Shown here piece by piece: positions 41,793 to 55,502 of a stretch of DNA of 64,000 nucleotides (its first letter is position 1; every line of letters starts with the position of its first letter). The DNA lies in NCBI GenBank assembly GCA_024336345.1, contig JANFOG010000005.1, positions 1,116,001-1,180,000 of the forward strand, in the 5' to 3' direction. Below the pieces are notes generated by a model, which ran no database searches, was not told the origin of the DNA, and was given only the letters and a program-made list of their open reading frames with translations. Both the position numbers and the translations under genes were made by a program. Source of the DNA: Mariannaea sp. PMI_226. Its lineage: Eukaryota > Ascomycota > Sordariomycetes > Hypocreales > Nectriaceae.

Positions 41793-44492
41793 CTAGTACT
41801 GGCCAGCTGGAGGTGGCCCCTTAGGCGGTCCCATCCGTTGCGAAGGGTTACCTTGCATTGGGCTGTGTGCATTGCTTGGGGAGTAGCCACCGCCAGGGCT
41901 AGTCGTTTTGTATACCTGGTAACCGGCAGAGCCTCCTGATGCAGTGGCGGATAGATTGGAGTGATAAGGTGTCGTGCCCATGCCAGTTTCAGCTTCCTCG
42001 TCAAAGTGGCCATGCTGTGGGCTTCTGAGGCTCGGTTGAGCAGATCTGACGGAAAGACTAGACCTCGGGGCTGTCTCCAAAGTGAGCACAGGGAGTGTCT
42101 CACCGGCCTTGCGGCGACCATGAGTGGCATCACGTTTGAGGCCAGGAGCAGTATCATTAGTGTTCGCCCGGTCATCACGGTGAGCGGTGTCCGGGACGAG
42201 AGGACGAGCGCTGAGATCATCAATAGCATTCTTCTCACTCTTCTCTTCACCCTGCTTTCCCTTGCTAGCAAGAGGCACCAGACGGGCTCCGTCCTTAGCC
42301 TGATCAGAGTCCTCGCGAGCCTTAAAAGCGAACTCATCGCTGACAGCGACCGAGTACGAAGGGTTGGTTGGGCCTCCAAGAGGCTCACCGCCGCCACCAG
42401 GAGCATAGATAGGAACTCTCTTCATAGCAAGAGCCAAAGCACACATGAACTTTGAGCGACGCTGGCCACGAACCGCAGCATTGTGCCAGTTTGACTTGTG
42501 CTGAATGTCGAATTTGAGCGTCATCTTGTCCAGATTATTCACACCACCAACATCAACAGTAAATTCGGGCTTGAAGTCGCGTGAGTTTTCGGGTGATCGC
42601 ACAAACTTCTCCATTTCGGCACGAAGAAGCTCAACATCCTCGAAGCTGGTATCAAAGGAAACATCGAGTGTAACAGTCTCGCTCATGGCCTTGCTTCGGG
42701 ATATGTTCTCAATCCAGAGGTTGTTCAGTACAATGTTGGGAATCTGCAAATCTCATTAGCCTATTATCGTCTTTATATCACTGAATGGTCAAGGACTAAC
42801 CTGAACAGTCTGGTTGTTACCGCGGTGAAAGACAGTGTAAAGAAGCGAAATCTTGTCGACAACCATGACGGTAGCACTGATTTCTACTCTGTCGCCGACG
42901 TCGAAGGGATGCTTGACAAACAAGAAAATGCAGGAACCGAGGAACTCCTGGCAAGTGGTAGCGAAGACGAACGAAAGAGAGAGCAGAGTGGTTCCAGCAG
43001 TAGTGAGGGTCTTAACGAAAGAGCTCTGGAAGAACAGGAGAAAGATCAGGATGACGAGGAGCATGACGAAGAAAAGAAGAATCTGGTCGAAAACTTGAAG
43101 AGCTTGGCCAATATCCTTCATTCCTTCGGCAATTGCCTTGCGTTCCTGGCCCATTTCGACAACCTTGAGAATCATCTCTTCGAGACTGATATCACCGTTC
43201 TCATCATTATCAATGGCATAAAAGGCTTCTTCAGCTTCTTTCTTGTACGCTGGTCCAAGGACTTCCTGGAAATCATCCACGAACAAAGAATCATGTCCCT
43301 CGACAACAAAAGACATCCAGATACGACGAGCCAGAGCTTCCGAAGATTTGGTCTTCTCAAGGGCTTCGAGGACGATGGAATGGGCCGAGTTGGGGTTGAA
43401 GACTTCTTTGCCAGTAATCTCGGAGGCAACGTTTCCAACAACGGAAGTGAGCTTATCTCCAATTCGACCAACGTCTCCGATGATCTTCATAGGCGCAGTA
43501 GATCCCAGTCTCTTATGACCTTTCTTGCCACGGATCATCATTTGGATGCTATCATTGATAACATGATCCTCATCGGCGAACTCGGGGCAGTACATGGGAA
43601 ACAGAGTGCGTGAGGCGTCATATAGTAGCCCAAGGAGATGAATCTCGCGCTTGGATGCCTTGATTCGGTTGGCAAAGGATCGCTGGTGATATGAAATACC
43701 GATAAGCTGCACTATAGCCTTCTCAGCGAGAAATACTGCTGATGAAACAAACAAAGCTCCGAGGACGCGGCTCATGGTCTGGCACCAGGAGATATTGTCT
43801 CTTTGAGCGCGGTACAGGTTGATGTAGGTGACGTATGATGCCAGAGCCCAGAAGAAGAAAGACAGAGGAAGGATAAGATTGCGGATAACCTGTGCGTACT
43901 TGCGGGTACCGGGGCTGACGACACCGGTAAAGAAGATGAAGACGCTGGGGAGGAAGAAGGCGACAACCTTTGCAATCCAGAGCGAGAGCCACATGATTTC
44001 GATCCAGAGGAATAGCTTGAACAGAGATGGCGCCTCAGTGCCATCTACGCTCTTACCTACACGAGGTGTATCCTTGTGGCCAGTGACGGGGAGAACAATG
44101 AGTGGAACGGCAAGCATAAGACCAACAGGGACGACGTAGACCAGGTATCGAGTGATGACGGAAAACCCAACGATCTTGTTGTACAGTCTACCCATGGCGT
44201 TCAGGGAAGACGAATCATCACCGGTATCAGTACGGGTGAGGTTTCTGTCGCCCAGCTTGCGCCGACGACCACGGTGAGCACCCTTTTCGTCTTCATTCTC
44301 CTCGGATGTGACGTCAAAGGAGTTGGTTCCGGGGCCGGCCTTGCGGTGACCAGTGTTTGTAGACTTCATAGAGACATTGCTCTTGACGGTGGTGAGTTGA
44401 ATGCCTTCCGACATTTCGTGAGAGTGTCCGCCACCACCAAGCTGAATAAAACCAGAGTTGCGAGGGGACATAGAAGCGTGGCGGTTAACCAT
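41793..44492 (-). CDS. EF-hand mechanosensitive ion channel (MscS family, Msy1/Msy2-like)
   Basis: Two exons, 44492-42801 and 42743-41793, with a 57-bp intron, give 880 residues. A polar N-terminus (1-105) is followed by four hydrophobic segments (about 110-135, 160-190, 205-225 and 245-265). An EF-hand lies at 428-439 (DNDENGDISLEE) with all calcium-ligand positions filled. Two further membrane helices (about 470-490 and 498-525) lead into the MscS beta domain with the HPFDVGDRVEI signature. The C-terminal ~190 residues are disordered and Pro/Gly/Ser-rich. Fission-yeast Msy1 and Msy2 are ER channels of this architecture that control calcium and volume after hypo-osmotic shock. ER location here is by analogy. 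Confidence 0.93.
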
Positions 44493-47400
44493 GATGATAA
44501 TCGATCCGAAACTCTACCCGGCTTGGGTTGTTCCGGACGTAAGTAGGGCTCGAGAGGTGAAAAGGGGGTTGTTCGGGATGGAGGTATCGCCTTGACCAAG
44601 TGTCGAATATGTCGTAGGCCAAGTATCAACGTTGTGAACCAAACAAAAGCGTGGGTTGAGACTCGGGAGGGATTGACATGCAGTGCCCAACAGGGGAGGT
44701 AGTTTCGAGACGGGTAACGTCAGAGGTAGAGTGTCTAAATAGGTAAAATGGAATCGAGGGGGGATGTCAAATCCACAACTCGATTGTGTGTTGCGTAAGG
44801 GTGAAGGGGGGATGGTAAAGTTGCTGAGAGTTCGCACCAGGCGAGGTTTCAAACCCAATGCGTGACAGATTGAGATATACTCAAAAAAGAGGCAATAGAA
44901 ATGCACAAAAAAAGAGAGATACAAGAAGCCCCTGTATAGTCTTCCTCTCTCCAAAGGTCCAGGTGAAGAAACGAGAGTGGGCTTGCCAAACCTCTCAGAT
45001 AAACGTGGAAGGCCTTTGCCAAAGTAAGCTTTGGACAGGTGAGAGGCAGATAGGACAAGATCAAGCCAGAAACGAGAGTGTCCCAAGACTCAAATAAGAG
45101 ACTCGAGGGGGAAAAAAGAGAGGGGACCGTAAAGACCAAGGGAATGGAGGGAAGGACAGCGGTTATAGGGAACCGAACGAATGTGGTGGGGAATAAGAGG
45201 AGAAGAGAAGGAAACAAAACGAATGAAGCAAACGCGTCGTCAAAGAAGGAGAAGGATTTGCAGGCGAGAGAGGTGAAAGTGAACAACCCAAGTCACAAAG
45301 AAACCTAAGGCCGTTGTGTGAGTGGGTGTTGTCATTGGGCGGGAAGGTACCGCATCGTACTGTGCCGTACCTGCATATTTCGTACTGTATGCAGGACGCA
45401 GCCCAGTTCACTACCTCCCGGGGTGCGGGAAGCCAGCCGGCCGCATAACTAACGGCATAGGAGGTATCCGCCTGTTAGCGGCCAGGCCGGCCTGGCAGTG
45501 TTACGAGACCGCCGATAATTAGGTACGTACGTGCGTGCGTAGTACTCCGTACGGAGCAAGAAAGGGGTGGGTGTTTTTTTTTTACGTGCTCGGGTACGTA
45601 TTCATGGGAGAGAAAAAACTGTGTTGACGCCGTCTCAACACCAGGGCTCCTCATCAAGCGGGTCTCTCTGCACGGGGAAGAGGGTCAACGTTTCCACTAA
45701 TTCGTCTCTCAGTATGGAATTATTCTACTGACAAATACAGGTATAGCTAGTTGTCTACATAGTAATATTGTGTTATGCTTCCAGTAACAGTATAACCTCT
45801 TACTTGGTGTTCTTTTTTTTTTCCTTATATTTATAGTATGGAGGTCCTTTTCTTCTCTTACATCTCAGGGGCATTGCCAAGGAAGAAGGCCAGCTGAAGT
45901 GAAGGATCCACGGGAGGGTCCAAACCAAAAGAGGGTCCACACCACCTCCACCAACGAGCACAGTACCATCAGAGAGGTGAGAAGTGAGTGTGCAAGAGCC
46001 CTGCACCAAGCATCCTGCATCCCGCCCGGGTCCGTCCAGGGGGAGGCGCCGCCACCCAGGGGCCCAGAGAGCGAACCTAGCAGCCACTGACATCGCTGGG
46101 ACGCCCCCGTCAGAGGCTAGGTTTTGTCTTGTGAGCGGACGCCGTGTCTTGTGCTCGGTTTCACGTCGCCGAATGGAGTCAACAGGCCTTCCAACTTCTC
46201 TTGCGGCGGTCGGGGGTCCATCTGTCGATTTTTGCTTGCTGGTGGACAGAGAAAGAATGGAACTTGACCTTATGGGCACATAAAGGGTTTGCGAGCTGTC
46301 ATCAAAGGGGGATAGTATGTACAGCACATTATCTCACTATCGCTTCGTACCATAACCAAACTAATTGCACAGTCCGAACCACATCGATGCTTTCCATCTG
46401 TACGAAAACCTGGAAATATTGGCCATTGTGCATAAGTGTGCTCCATACGTCCCATCCTGCTTTGTACAATACCTAGACTAACTAACACTTGCTTAAGCCG
46501 TGGAGCACCAAGAAAAGCTGTGGATAATTTATTATACGAATGGACCGTTTCTTCCCGGTGCGTGCAGACTATCTACATTTACTGTATCAACTGTAGTAAT
46601 CACTGTATGTAGGTACTCCGTACTGTATTCATAAACGGTTACGTAGGCATCCTTATACATCATCCCTACCTGGGTAGCATACTTGCATTCGTGCTGCTCC
46701 ACGTACAAATGCAGTAGGAATAGAAACGATCACCACTTGAAATCTCTCCATCGTGGAAAGGATTGTCGCCTTAACATATTTCTCGATCTTGAGAACTCTG
46801 GCCCCAGCGTCCTCATCTCTCCACTGAATAAACCGAGGAGGTCGGGGTCCTTGTATGTTCTCACGTGTCCCACCAGGTCAGCATCATCATCACCATCATC
46901 ATCATCATCAAGTCAAGCAGTCCTCCACACATATGGCAATTTGCAATGCGAGTTGAATGTTAACTTGAAGACAACTTTCCTCATTCCCCTTGCATTTGAT
47001 GCTTGTTTTGCAGCATGCAGTAGTTGCTGTTGTACTCTTCGCTGTCTGTCCTTGGTTATATCGTTCATTTTCCCATGCATATGGTTCAGCCAATCAGCAA
47101 ACATAGTTGCTTATTGAAACAAGCCTCGGCTGTTTCGCCTTCGACTTCGTCCAGTTTTTTTTCACGTCTCTGTCATGATAGGTAGGCTAGCCCAAGGAAT
47201 CGTGTGCGTTCATACGTAGAAGAACTTAACCCATATGAAAAGTTCATCTCTAGTGTCGACGCCACTTTGACCTAGTGTGTCGCAGCCTCTTTTTTTTTTT
47301 TTCTTTGCCACACACCAACTTGTTACGACCCTCAACTGCTTACGTCCTTTATGTAAGTCATGCTGAATACATAGCTATCTTCGGGTGGTTATGTCTGCAC

Positions 47401-49164
47401 CACACACTAAAAATTCCGGTCGGAGATAGAGTACGGAAGATTAGGGTAATAATTCTCGTCCTGCATATCAAGAGAAACTGCCAGGACACGAATGAATATG
47501 AAATGAGAATGGAAAAGAAAAGGGAAAAAAAGTTCCAGAGTCTGCCTTGCAATAACAACCCCCTGCAGCAAATGATGGATCCCCCCCCCCCGTATAAGAA
47601 ATGATCTGGAAATGTGGGAAAACGTGTCAGCCGCAAGGATCACTTCACTTACCGGGGCTGTCTCACAGTTCCATCTCGCCAGTAATTGACTTAACCTACC
47701 TCCCAACGGCAATTGCAAGGTCACACTGGTTAGTCGCAATGAGGAACTCGGACGCTGACAGGACTTTCAATGTAACTGTTCCCGTACATAACATGGTGTC
47801 AGTAATAATAGACGACGTTGAACGTCCAATCTCTGGAATAAATTGCCAGGCTTGTGGACAAAGCGAGCCCCGTACTTGTGCGACTCTGAAACACATCCAG
47901 GGACTGGCTGACCGAAGTCTCTATCTCTCTTCCTCGCCTTATAGTTGATTTGATAGTTTCTACTTCCGTGCGTCCGCTCTTTGACCTATGCAGCAGTGCA
48001 TTCATTCACTGACTGAGGATGTCGTACTTTTTTCTTCATATGGAAGGTGGAGTAGTCATCCATCGCTCTCTCAGTCTCTCTCTCTCTTTCTCCGTGTAAG
48101 CTGAGAACTTGAGACTCATTGACGATACTGTATGGAGAGTGGGATGCAGCCCATGTCCATCTGTGTGGGAGCTTAGAATCGTTGAGATCGAGTCACGGTC
48201 CAAACACGTGAAAACACTCATGGGGTAGACAAATACTGACCGAGTATTCCCATCGCCAATCAGCTCCCTTGGCACGGGTGCTGTAAGAATCGCGGCTTTC
48301 TTGTGTTTATCCTTCCACTGTCGATCATATATCTCCCTGTGATTCACGCGTTGATCTACAACCTCTTCTACCAATGCTGATCGATCACGTCAAGCACATC
48401 CACATAGGGACGGTCCTCCGCGATATCCGCCGGGGGTGGGGACAATAGTCACAGGGTTGCAGCTGATTTTTCATAATCGATCGTGATGATCATCTCGTAT
48501 CGATAGCAAAGCCAAAATCAATGGAGTTTTCCGTGGCCTTTAGGGTAGCCCGGTTACTCTGTCTCCGAATACCTGCAGAGGGTGAGCAAGTTAGATTCTT
48601 ACCCTACTGGTTAGTTCAAACGTCAGAGTTGGCATAAATACGGGTACGTGGGGAAGGTCTCGATCTGAATTCCTTCCTCGCGTTTCCTGTGTTTTCTAGC
48701 GAGCATTCCTGGATTCATTTGTGACGTAACTACCCGCTAGGTGCAGAGGTGTGTATATTCAGTCAAGACAGTCATCGATATAATGCCTTCAATCCACCCA
48801 TGACCTCACTGGAGCTTGTCAAAATTTCATACCCACTTTGGGCCTTGAGTCGAAACATCTTCATGGAACCACCTCACTTGGCCCGCCTGGCCAATCCAAA
48901 GCACAAGAGGAGAGGAAACTCGTTGCGCTCTTGATGGACACATTGCAAGACAATAAGTTTCCAAGATTACCCTATCATGTTCTATATTCATGTTTTAACG
49001 ACTATAGCTAGAGGGCATCATATTTACATATGCATAAAGTAACCTAAAAAGGTATATAAACCCATTCCGTTTCGCCTGCGCAATTTCCACTGGGGTATCA
49101 TAAATAATAACAAAGGCTATAAAACACAAAAGAATCATTCCTCCACGTATAACATACGACATGC
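44493..49164. other. Long intergenic region upstream of the MscS gene (4.7 kb)
   Basis: No convincing gene. The first ~800 bp (to about 45290) is pyrimidine-rich on the minus strand and is probably the long leader and promoter of the channel gene. 45340-45560 is dense in palindromes: GCCAGGCCGGCCTGGC (45481-45496), CTCCGTACGGAG (45545-45556) and GGTACC (45346). A CAT trinucleotide repeat lies at about 46882-46910. The rest is unremarkable. Confidence 0.45.
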
Positions 49165-51430
49165 TTAAAGGGAAGGATGGGAAACGGAAGTACGGGCTTG
49201 CATCCCCGAGGTGATTCCCAATGCATCCTTAAGCTCGACTCTGACCTTGTCATTCTCGTAACCGGCGTCGCTGCTGTGGTTGTCGTCGGGCTCGGAATGA
49301 TCGAGTTGATATAGAGGCTCCAAAGTTGCATCTCGCTGAAGGAGAATCCATCTCTTAAACCACCAAGGTAACGTCTTGGTCAACTGGTACTTCATGAACA
49401 GACTTGTCGGTACGGCAAAAATGTAATCCAACTCCTCCAAAGTGCGCTGCTTTGTCTCAGGAAGGAATAGAAATATCATGACGAAGGCAATGACATTAAA
49501 ACCCGAATACAGGACAAACGAGCCCAGGACCCCTAACCTGGCCAGCATTAATGGAAACGTGATAGAGAGTACGGCAGCCCAGAAGAGGCAGGTTGCCACC
49601 GCCCAGGCCATACCAACTTCACGGTGAGATAAAGGAAACACCTCAGCCGAATAAGTGAACGGCACTGGGCCTTCACCTGGAGAGTAGAAAGCAGCAAACA
49701 GGTAGACAAACATGGCCACTAAACCCAGATGCAAGCCTCCGGTCCCGGGAATCAGGGTGCAGAGCCCAGCAGCCAGTAATGTCCATGCCATCTGAGGAAA
49801 GGTAAACAAAAGTAGAGATCGCCGGCCAAAAGTGTCGATTGTCCAAAGAGCGGGAAATGCAAAAACGAAATTGACTAGACCAAAGCCCATGGAAGCTAGC
49901 AGGGCCGTATGAGAGTTGGCTCCGGCATCGACGAAAACAGTTGTCGAATAGAAGGCGATAATGTTGATTCCGCACATCTGCTGCGCTATCATGACAACAA
50001 ACGATGCAAGCGTGGCCCGTCGAACTCGGGGGATCGTGAATAACTCCAAGAAGCGGCCAATGTAGGTTCCTTTACCAAAAACAGCACTAACAAATTCGTA
50101 CTCGATTTCGAGTTGGGCGTGGATATAATAGAGGTCGCGACCTGCTTGGACGGGATGATTGCGAAGTCGTAATAAAGATTTCATGGCGTCCTGGTACCGG
50201 TCCTTCTTCATATACCAACGAGGAGATTCGGGACAAAAGTAAATGAGAATGACCAAAGGAACTGCTGGAATGAAGGCCGACCCAAGTTGAAATCGCCAGG
50301 CCTCTCCACCTATGTTCGTCACGGCCACGTTCGCGCAAGTTCCCAGGAAGATACCGAAAGCCGTCCACATTTGCCAACTCATGACGAGGGCGCCTCGGAT
50401 GGGAGCTGGTGAATTCTCGGCAGCGAAAATTGGGACTATAGTCAGAGAGATTAGTATTCGAGGAGCCATTGAGAGGCGGGGCTTGGCCTGAGATGCTTGT
50501 TCCCGCTGGATCAAAACTGCAGTACTCACCTGTTGAAGCCTTGGTACCCATCCCGACACCAAGCAGCAACCTGCAACAAAGAAGCTCCATCCACGAGTTG
50601 CTAAAGGCACTCCCAATAATGGGCCATAGACAAAAATTGGCGGCGAAGAAAATGGTACCGCGGCGACCGAATCGTTGATTAAGCGGATCTGATAACCAGC
50701 AGCCAAAAAAGGCAGTACCGATGTAAGGGGCGGCGTTGACAAGACCAACGAGAAGCTTGTCATGTATGGTGTCGCCGTCGATGCCATATGCATGAGGGAA
50801 GTCGAGATTGGCACCGTTTGACCCTGTCTGATCCCAACCCTGAACAGCAGCTCCGATAGAACACGTAGCGATGGTAAGGTAGAGGACGATGGGAACTCTC
50901 CACTTGTGGAGGACCTCATTGCGTAGAGCTTCAATCTCTCCTTCGTCAAGAGCCTCCGGGCCGGTTATGTCCTCATAACCGGTAGGATCTTGGGCGATCA
51001 ATGCACCTTTTCGGATCAGTGTACGGTATTCTTCAAGGCCTTTGTGTCGACAAAATTCGTCGACCTGAGACATCAGTCTCCCACGAGGAATACCCAGTAA
51101 AGGGTTCTTGATTCTGAATAAGCATGTAAGCACCGTGACGACAATAAAAAAAAAGTCTAGAACAAAAGAATGCACCAAAAAAAAAAGATCGGGAGATCCA
51201 TACTTGGCCTCGATATTCGCGTTGAGATCGACATAGGTTTTTGAGGTTCGACGCGCATGTTCAACAGGAAAGCTATATCCATAGTTGGATGCCCTAGAAG
51301 GTGGAGAATGGATCAGTTTGGAACACAATGCGACAAGCACTTGCTTGATAAGCGAGGATATCAGTTGGCCAACGTACAGTTCGACCTCATCTTCTGCTTG
51401 CTGGGGGGAGTTTGACGGCGAAGACATCAT
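49165..51430 (-). CDS. MFS sugar transporter (SP family)
   Basis: Four exons, 51430-51378, 51293-51204, 51113-50530 and 50435-49165, with introns of 84-94 bp, give 665 residues. Phases match at every junction, and the splices restore [20 protein letters not shown] and [20 protein letters not shown]-family marks are [15 protein letters not shown] after the first helix, [18 protein letters not shown] at the end of the first half, [20 protein letters not shown], and [15 protein letters not shown] after helix 12. Twelve helices are expected at the plasma membrane, with proton-coupled uptake of a sugar or polyol; the substrate is unknown. An N-terminal cytosolic stretch of about 150 residues is longer than in hexose transporters, and the C-terminal tail is acidic. 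The first small exon is the least certain part. Confidence 0.9.
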
Positions 51431-54400
51431 GGTGGCGATCGGCGTTTTCTTGAAGTTTCGTAAGGGAAAGCCCTGGCGGGCCAGAGAAGGCGGCGGGGCT
51501 ACAGCCCGGGTGCTGATAGATGAGAGCCCAGTGAGGAAGAAGATGGTATGGAAACAATTCGTAAAATGGATTGTTGAGGTAGATGATGGAAAATGGCTAC
51601 TGCCACAGCGGCGGTTGCGTCGCGGGCGAGCCTCTCGTGGGTGTCGGGAGAATCCAAGCAGTGGAAGTCGGGAAACGGATGACGGAGACGGAGGCGAATG
51701 GGGGGCGGCAGCGTCAGTCCAGGCGGGTGCGACCTGCGCAAGAAGGCCATGCGCTTTGCGAAGGAAGTGTGCACTCGGTGAGGATCACAATGACGACAAT
51801 GGTAATAAGAAAGAAGCACTGGGACGGGGTAGATGGTCCAGGGAAAAACAACAAGTCGGCTATCGTGTGTGGGAAATGGAGAGATTGACCCAGACCCAGT
51901 GGCAAGTCATGCACGGGTGGTTCGCAGCTTCGGAAGTCGAATGTGGAAGCAAGTCACAGCCCAAGGCGAAAATCGCAGTTGAAAATGGAGTTCCCCCAAG
52001 TTCGGTTTGGTTTGGTGGCGGGGACAAGGCGTGAGAGCCCATCGACCAAAAAGCCAGCACTACCAGGTTTACCAGGTACTTACTAGTAATACCGGCCGCC
52101 GCTAAGAAAGGGTGGACATGTCGTTAGGACCGGGTCCAGGATCGGGATAGCGAGGTAATTCTTTCCACGGAGGTGCACAGTGCCTTGTCGAAACGGGTAT
52201 CGGTGGCTGAAAAGGCTTGGGCATATGAGGAGGAGAAGACGAGGAGGAAGTAGAAGAGACAATAAAGAGCACCCCTGAGTTTGGTGTAAATTTCGAGGCC
52301 AAGGATGGCAGTGTAAAGACAGTAATAGCTACCACGCTCTCTCTTTCTCGTTGCCTCTCTTTTCTAGCTGCTATGCACTCAAGAGTCGGATGAAAAAAAA
52401 AATTAAAAAGAGAATAAAAATGGAACTACAGATGTACCGAACCTGCAATTGTCTCTTCCCCGGCCCACTGCGTCTTCGTCGAAATTGTCCCACAGGAGCC
52501 ATGGATGTACCCCAGGGACCCCCAGGACCCCCAGGACTTCTCACTCTCTTACCCCGTGGGATGTGGGATCCTCGTCTACGGCGGCGTATTCCCCTCCCCC
52601 CTCCTTGGTCACCCCCCCTTCCCCCTCTCCACATTAAAGTAAGCTGGTGGTTTGTTGGTTCGCCTGTGTGGTCCATTCGACCGTCGACGACAAGAAAGTA
52701 TCGACAAGAAGCTCTCTAACCTGTCAAATTCGGAAGGAATTAAGAATACGGACCCTCCCTATAAGAGCAGCCGAAAAATAAAGTAGACCATATAGTCAAT
52801 TATACGTTTTCTCTATCGATAAAGGTGGCTTTGTTTGCAGTTGTCTCACCCACCAGCCGGTAACTATCGAAATATTGTACCCGTTCTCTAAGCCTCAAGA
52901 TCGACGAGTACCCCCATTCGATATAATTAGCCCCCTCCCTCTCCCCGCCGCCAAAGATCCAAAAGGCCCAATCGCGCGGCTACAATCGCGCGGCTACAAG
53001 GCACGTAGTAGACTGAACCAACAAGAGGCAGAATCAATCCGCTCTGCAGGTGTTGTTTTCTTCCTTCGTCGCAGTCGTTGTGTGCATGTCTGTGTGAGTG
53101 CCTTCTAGCAGCGCATTGAAATTGATGCGAGTCCCAGTCGAAATGAGCAGGCGTGCGAGGTAATTAATTACTCTGTGCTCCGACCAAGGTAACTTACTTG
53201 GTGCGGACTAGTCTTGTCGTTCCCCTGCTACCACAGCAGTCCGCGTAGAACAGTCTTTTTCTTCAAGCGTTTTTTTGGCTACCCAGGACCAACTTACGAG
53301 AACGGTACCGTCTTCTTCTACTAACGGCCATGACGAGCCCACTTGTTTAGTTTTCTTGCATTTCTAAATCGACAATAATACCCGCTGTTTCCGAAACTCT
53401 GATTGTGAGACAAGGATGCCCCTTGACAGACGGAATATAGACTATCACTTCAAGACAAACAAGACCAGTGAATGGCTTCACATATTATATCATGTACTTG
53501 AGCCCAAAGGGGGCTGGGCATCTTTCAGGAAGTTGAATAATTACTGTAAAATCATGTTTCAAATACCCGTCGTCAAGCGTTCCACGCTCTCGCATTGGGG
53601 TGGTGGCGCTCTCCTTTTGCTCTTGGCACTTGGGAAAAGAAACAAAAGGGCATGGGTTATGCCCAAGCCTTGGCATTTGCAACCTTGCTCTGCGGGAGGG
53701 GGTTGAAGTCAAGTATTGGAGTCAAATCGACAGATGCACCACCACATCGTGGGAAATGGCGAGACATGTCTCTCGGGTCTCTGTGTGTGTGACCATCCAG
53801 AGTCAGTGTCAGCGAAAGACCGGACGCTTAGGCTACCAGGGAACACGCACGGCTTCTTTTCTTATCCAATGTTCGAACACACCGTCCCATTTAGCAACAA
53901 TCACTCTTGGCAAGGGAAAGACAGCCATGTGCCTTTGTTTTTTTCTCGAAGCTGGGCCAACTTGTGGTCTGTTTTGGGTCACGGTGTCACCAGCCACACC
54001 AAAAACCTGTCATGAGTTGTCTCTGGACAGTTTGGCGTATTTGACGTATTAGGTAATTTTCCGTCAGTGGTGCATTATTCATGAAGTTTGGGAGCCCAGA
54101 GAGACTTATTATTAAGCTACTCTGCCGTAAGTCATCGCTCCATCAATGAGCTAAAGGTACAGGTAGATATCATATGGGACTGAAAGGCCAGCCACTGCGC
54201 CCAGGCCCGGCACTTGCTGCATTTGCATTGCATCGCATTGCTTGCGCAGTGCATGATTGGGGCTGACTGTCATTGAAGCCCGTCCTGACTATGAAATCTT
54301 GAAATTCTCGGTGAGAAAGTAATTGCGCAGCAAGAGGGTGGCAAGTTCTGAATCTCTCTCGCATCAGGAGTCAATACTGTAAAGTGGCATTGGGACAAGT

Positions 54401-55502
54401 TAAGAAACGGTAACTTGATTACTCAGGGTTTTGGCTTTTGGTTATTCACTAGGGATTTCTTTCTTTATTAACCTCTCCTCCAATTGCCCCCCAGGTTTAC
54501 CTCATCGCAACGTCCAAGAAAAAAACTGGGCAGCACCTAGCCACAAGGCAGCAGGATTCTTTCATCGTCTACTGGATCCCCCGCAAGATGGCGGCTCCAC
54601 CACCGTGCAAAGCGGCACACCCAATTTTCCCCAGATTGCGCTCAACAGTCTTGTCATAGACATTGCAACGCTCCCCGCAACTCAATCGCTCGTGACAGAA
54701 ATGAATTGGGCTTCCACCGGCCGGATTCTTCGGAAGCTAACCGACTGGCCATGTTGTTCGAGAAGGACTCTAGCCTCGGTGTTGGTCAAAACACAGGCGG
54801 GGGCGGAGGCGGAGTGAGCCAGCCTCCGCCAAAACTGTCATTTTGAGAGCCTGTTGAGAAGCAAACCTTCGGCTGTCTGGCGTATGCTCGCCTCCTTGGT
54901 TCTTTGATACAAAGTTTGAACAAGGCTTCTGGAATGAAGAAATTCAAAGTCTCAAGTAGGTATGGCAATCTATTAGGCGTACCACACCCTCGGAGTCGCC
55001 GTGAGAGCTATCCAGATCTGGGTCTTAGCGGAAGTAGCTAAATACTGCTTCTGGTATGCAGATCAAACTCTCATGCTCAAAGAAACCGACTTGCTGGTAA
55101 TCGAGATTGAAGGAGAATAGCTCATTTTTATTCGAATCAATATGATTTTCCGGTCAATTTTCTTGGTGTTGAAATGCAACTTGATGCACAAACTGTTACT
55201 AGCCCTATTTTCTGGGTATTTGCCATCACATATAGCAACTACATGGGGCATCCGTATTCACTACGACAGGTTAACATATTTATGTTGCTGTGCCGCTCGA
55301 AGTACATCTCCCTATTTTTATTGCAAATATTCCATATTCATAATGCATTATTACCTAGGCAGGCACCTATTATTCTAGAACATCTCATCTCCTGATAAGA
55401 TTAAAGAAAATGTGGATATACAGCGGCGGGACATGAAGGTTCCGGGATATCGTACACGCAACATTGAAAATATATCAACCAACAACTCACCACTTGAATC
55501 AT
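51431..55502. other. Intergenic region, sugar transporter to ABP2
   Basis: No supportable gene over about 4 kb. 52380-52680 is low-complexity (A-rich, then Pro/Gly-coding C-rich with GGACCCCCA repeats). 55000-55400 is AT-rich. Open frames are short and many lack an ATG. Confidence 0.45.

Noticed and set aside
44514..45086. 190-codon minus-strand frame upstream of the MscS gene
   Set aside because: It begins with TTG and has pyrimidine-tract composition (Ser/Leu/Pro/Phe). It is better explained as the leader or promoter of the channel gene.
45800..46327. 175-codon minus-strand frame
   Set aside because: It begins with GTG, has no homologous-looking content and ends in translated A-tracts.
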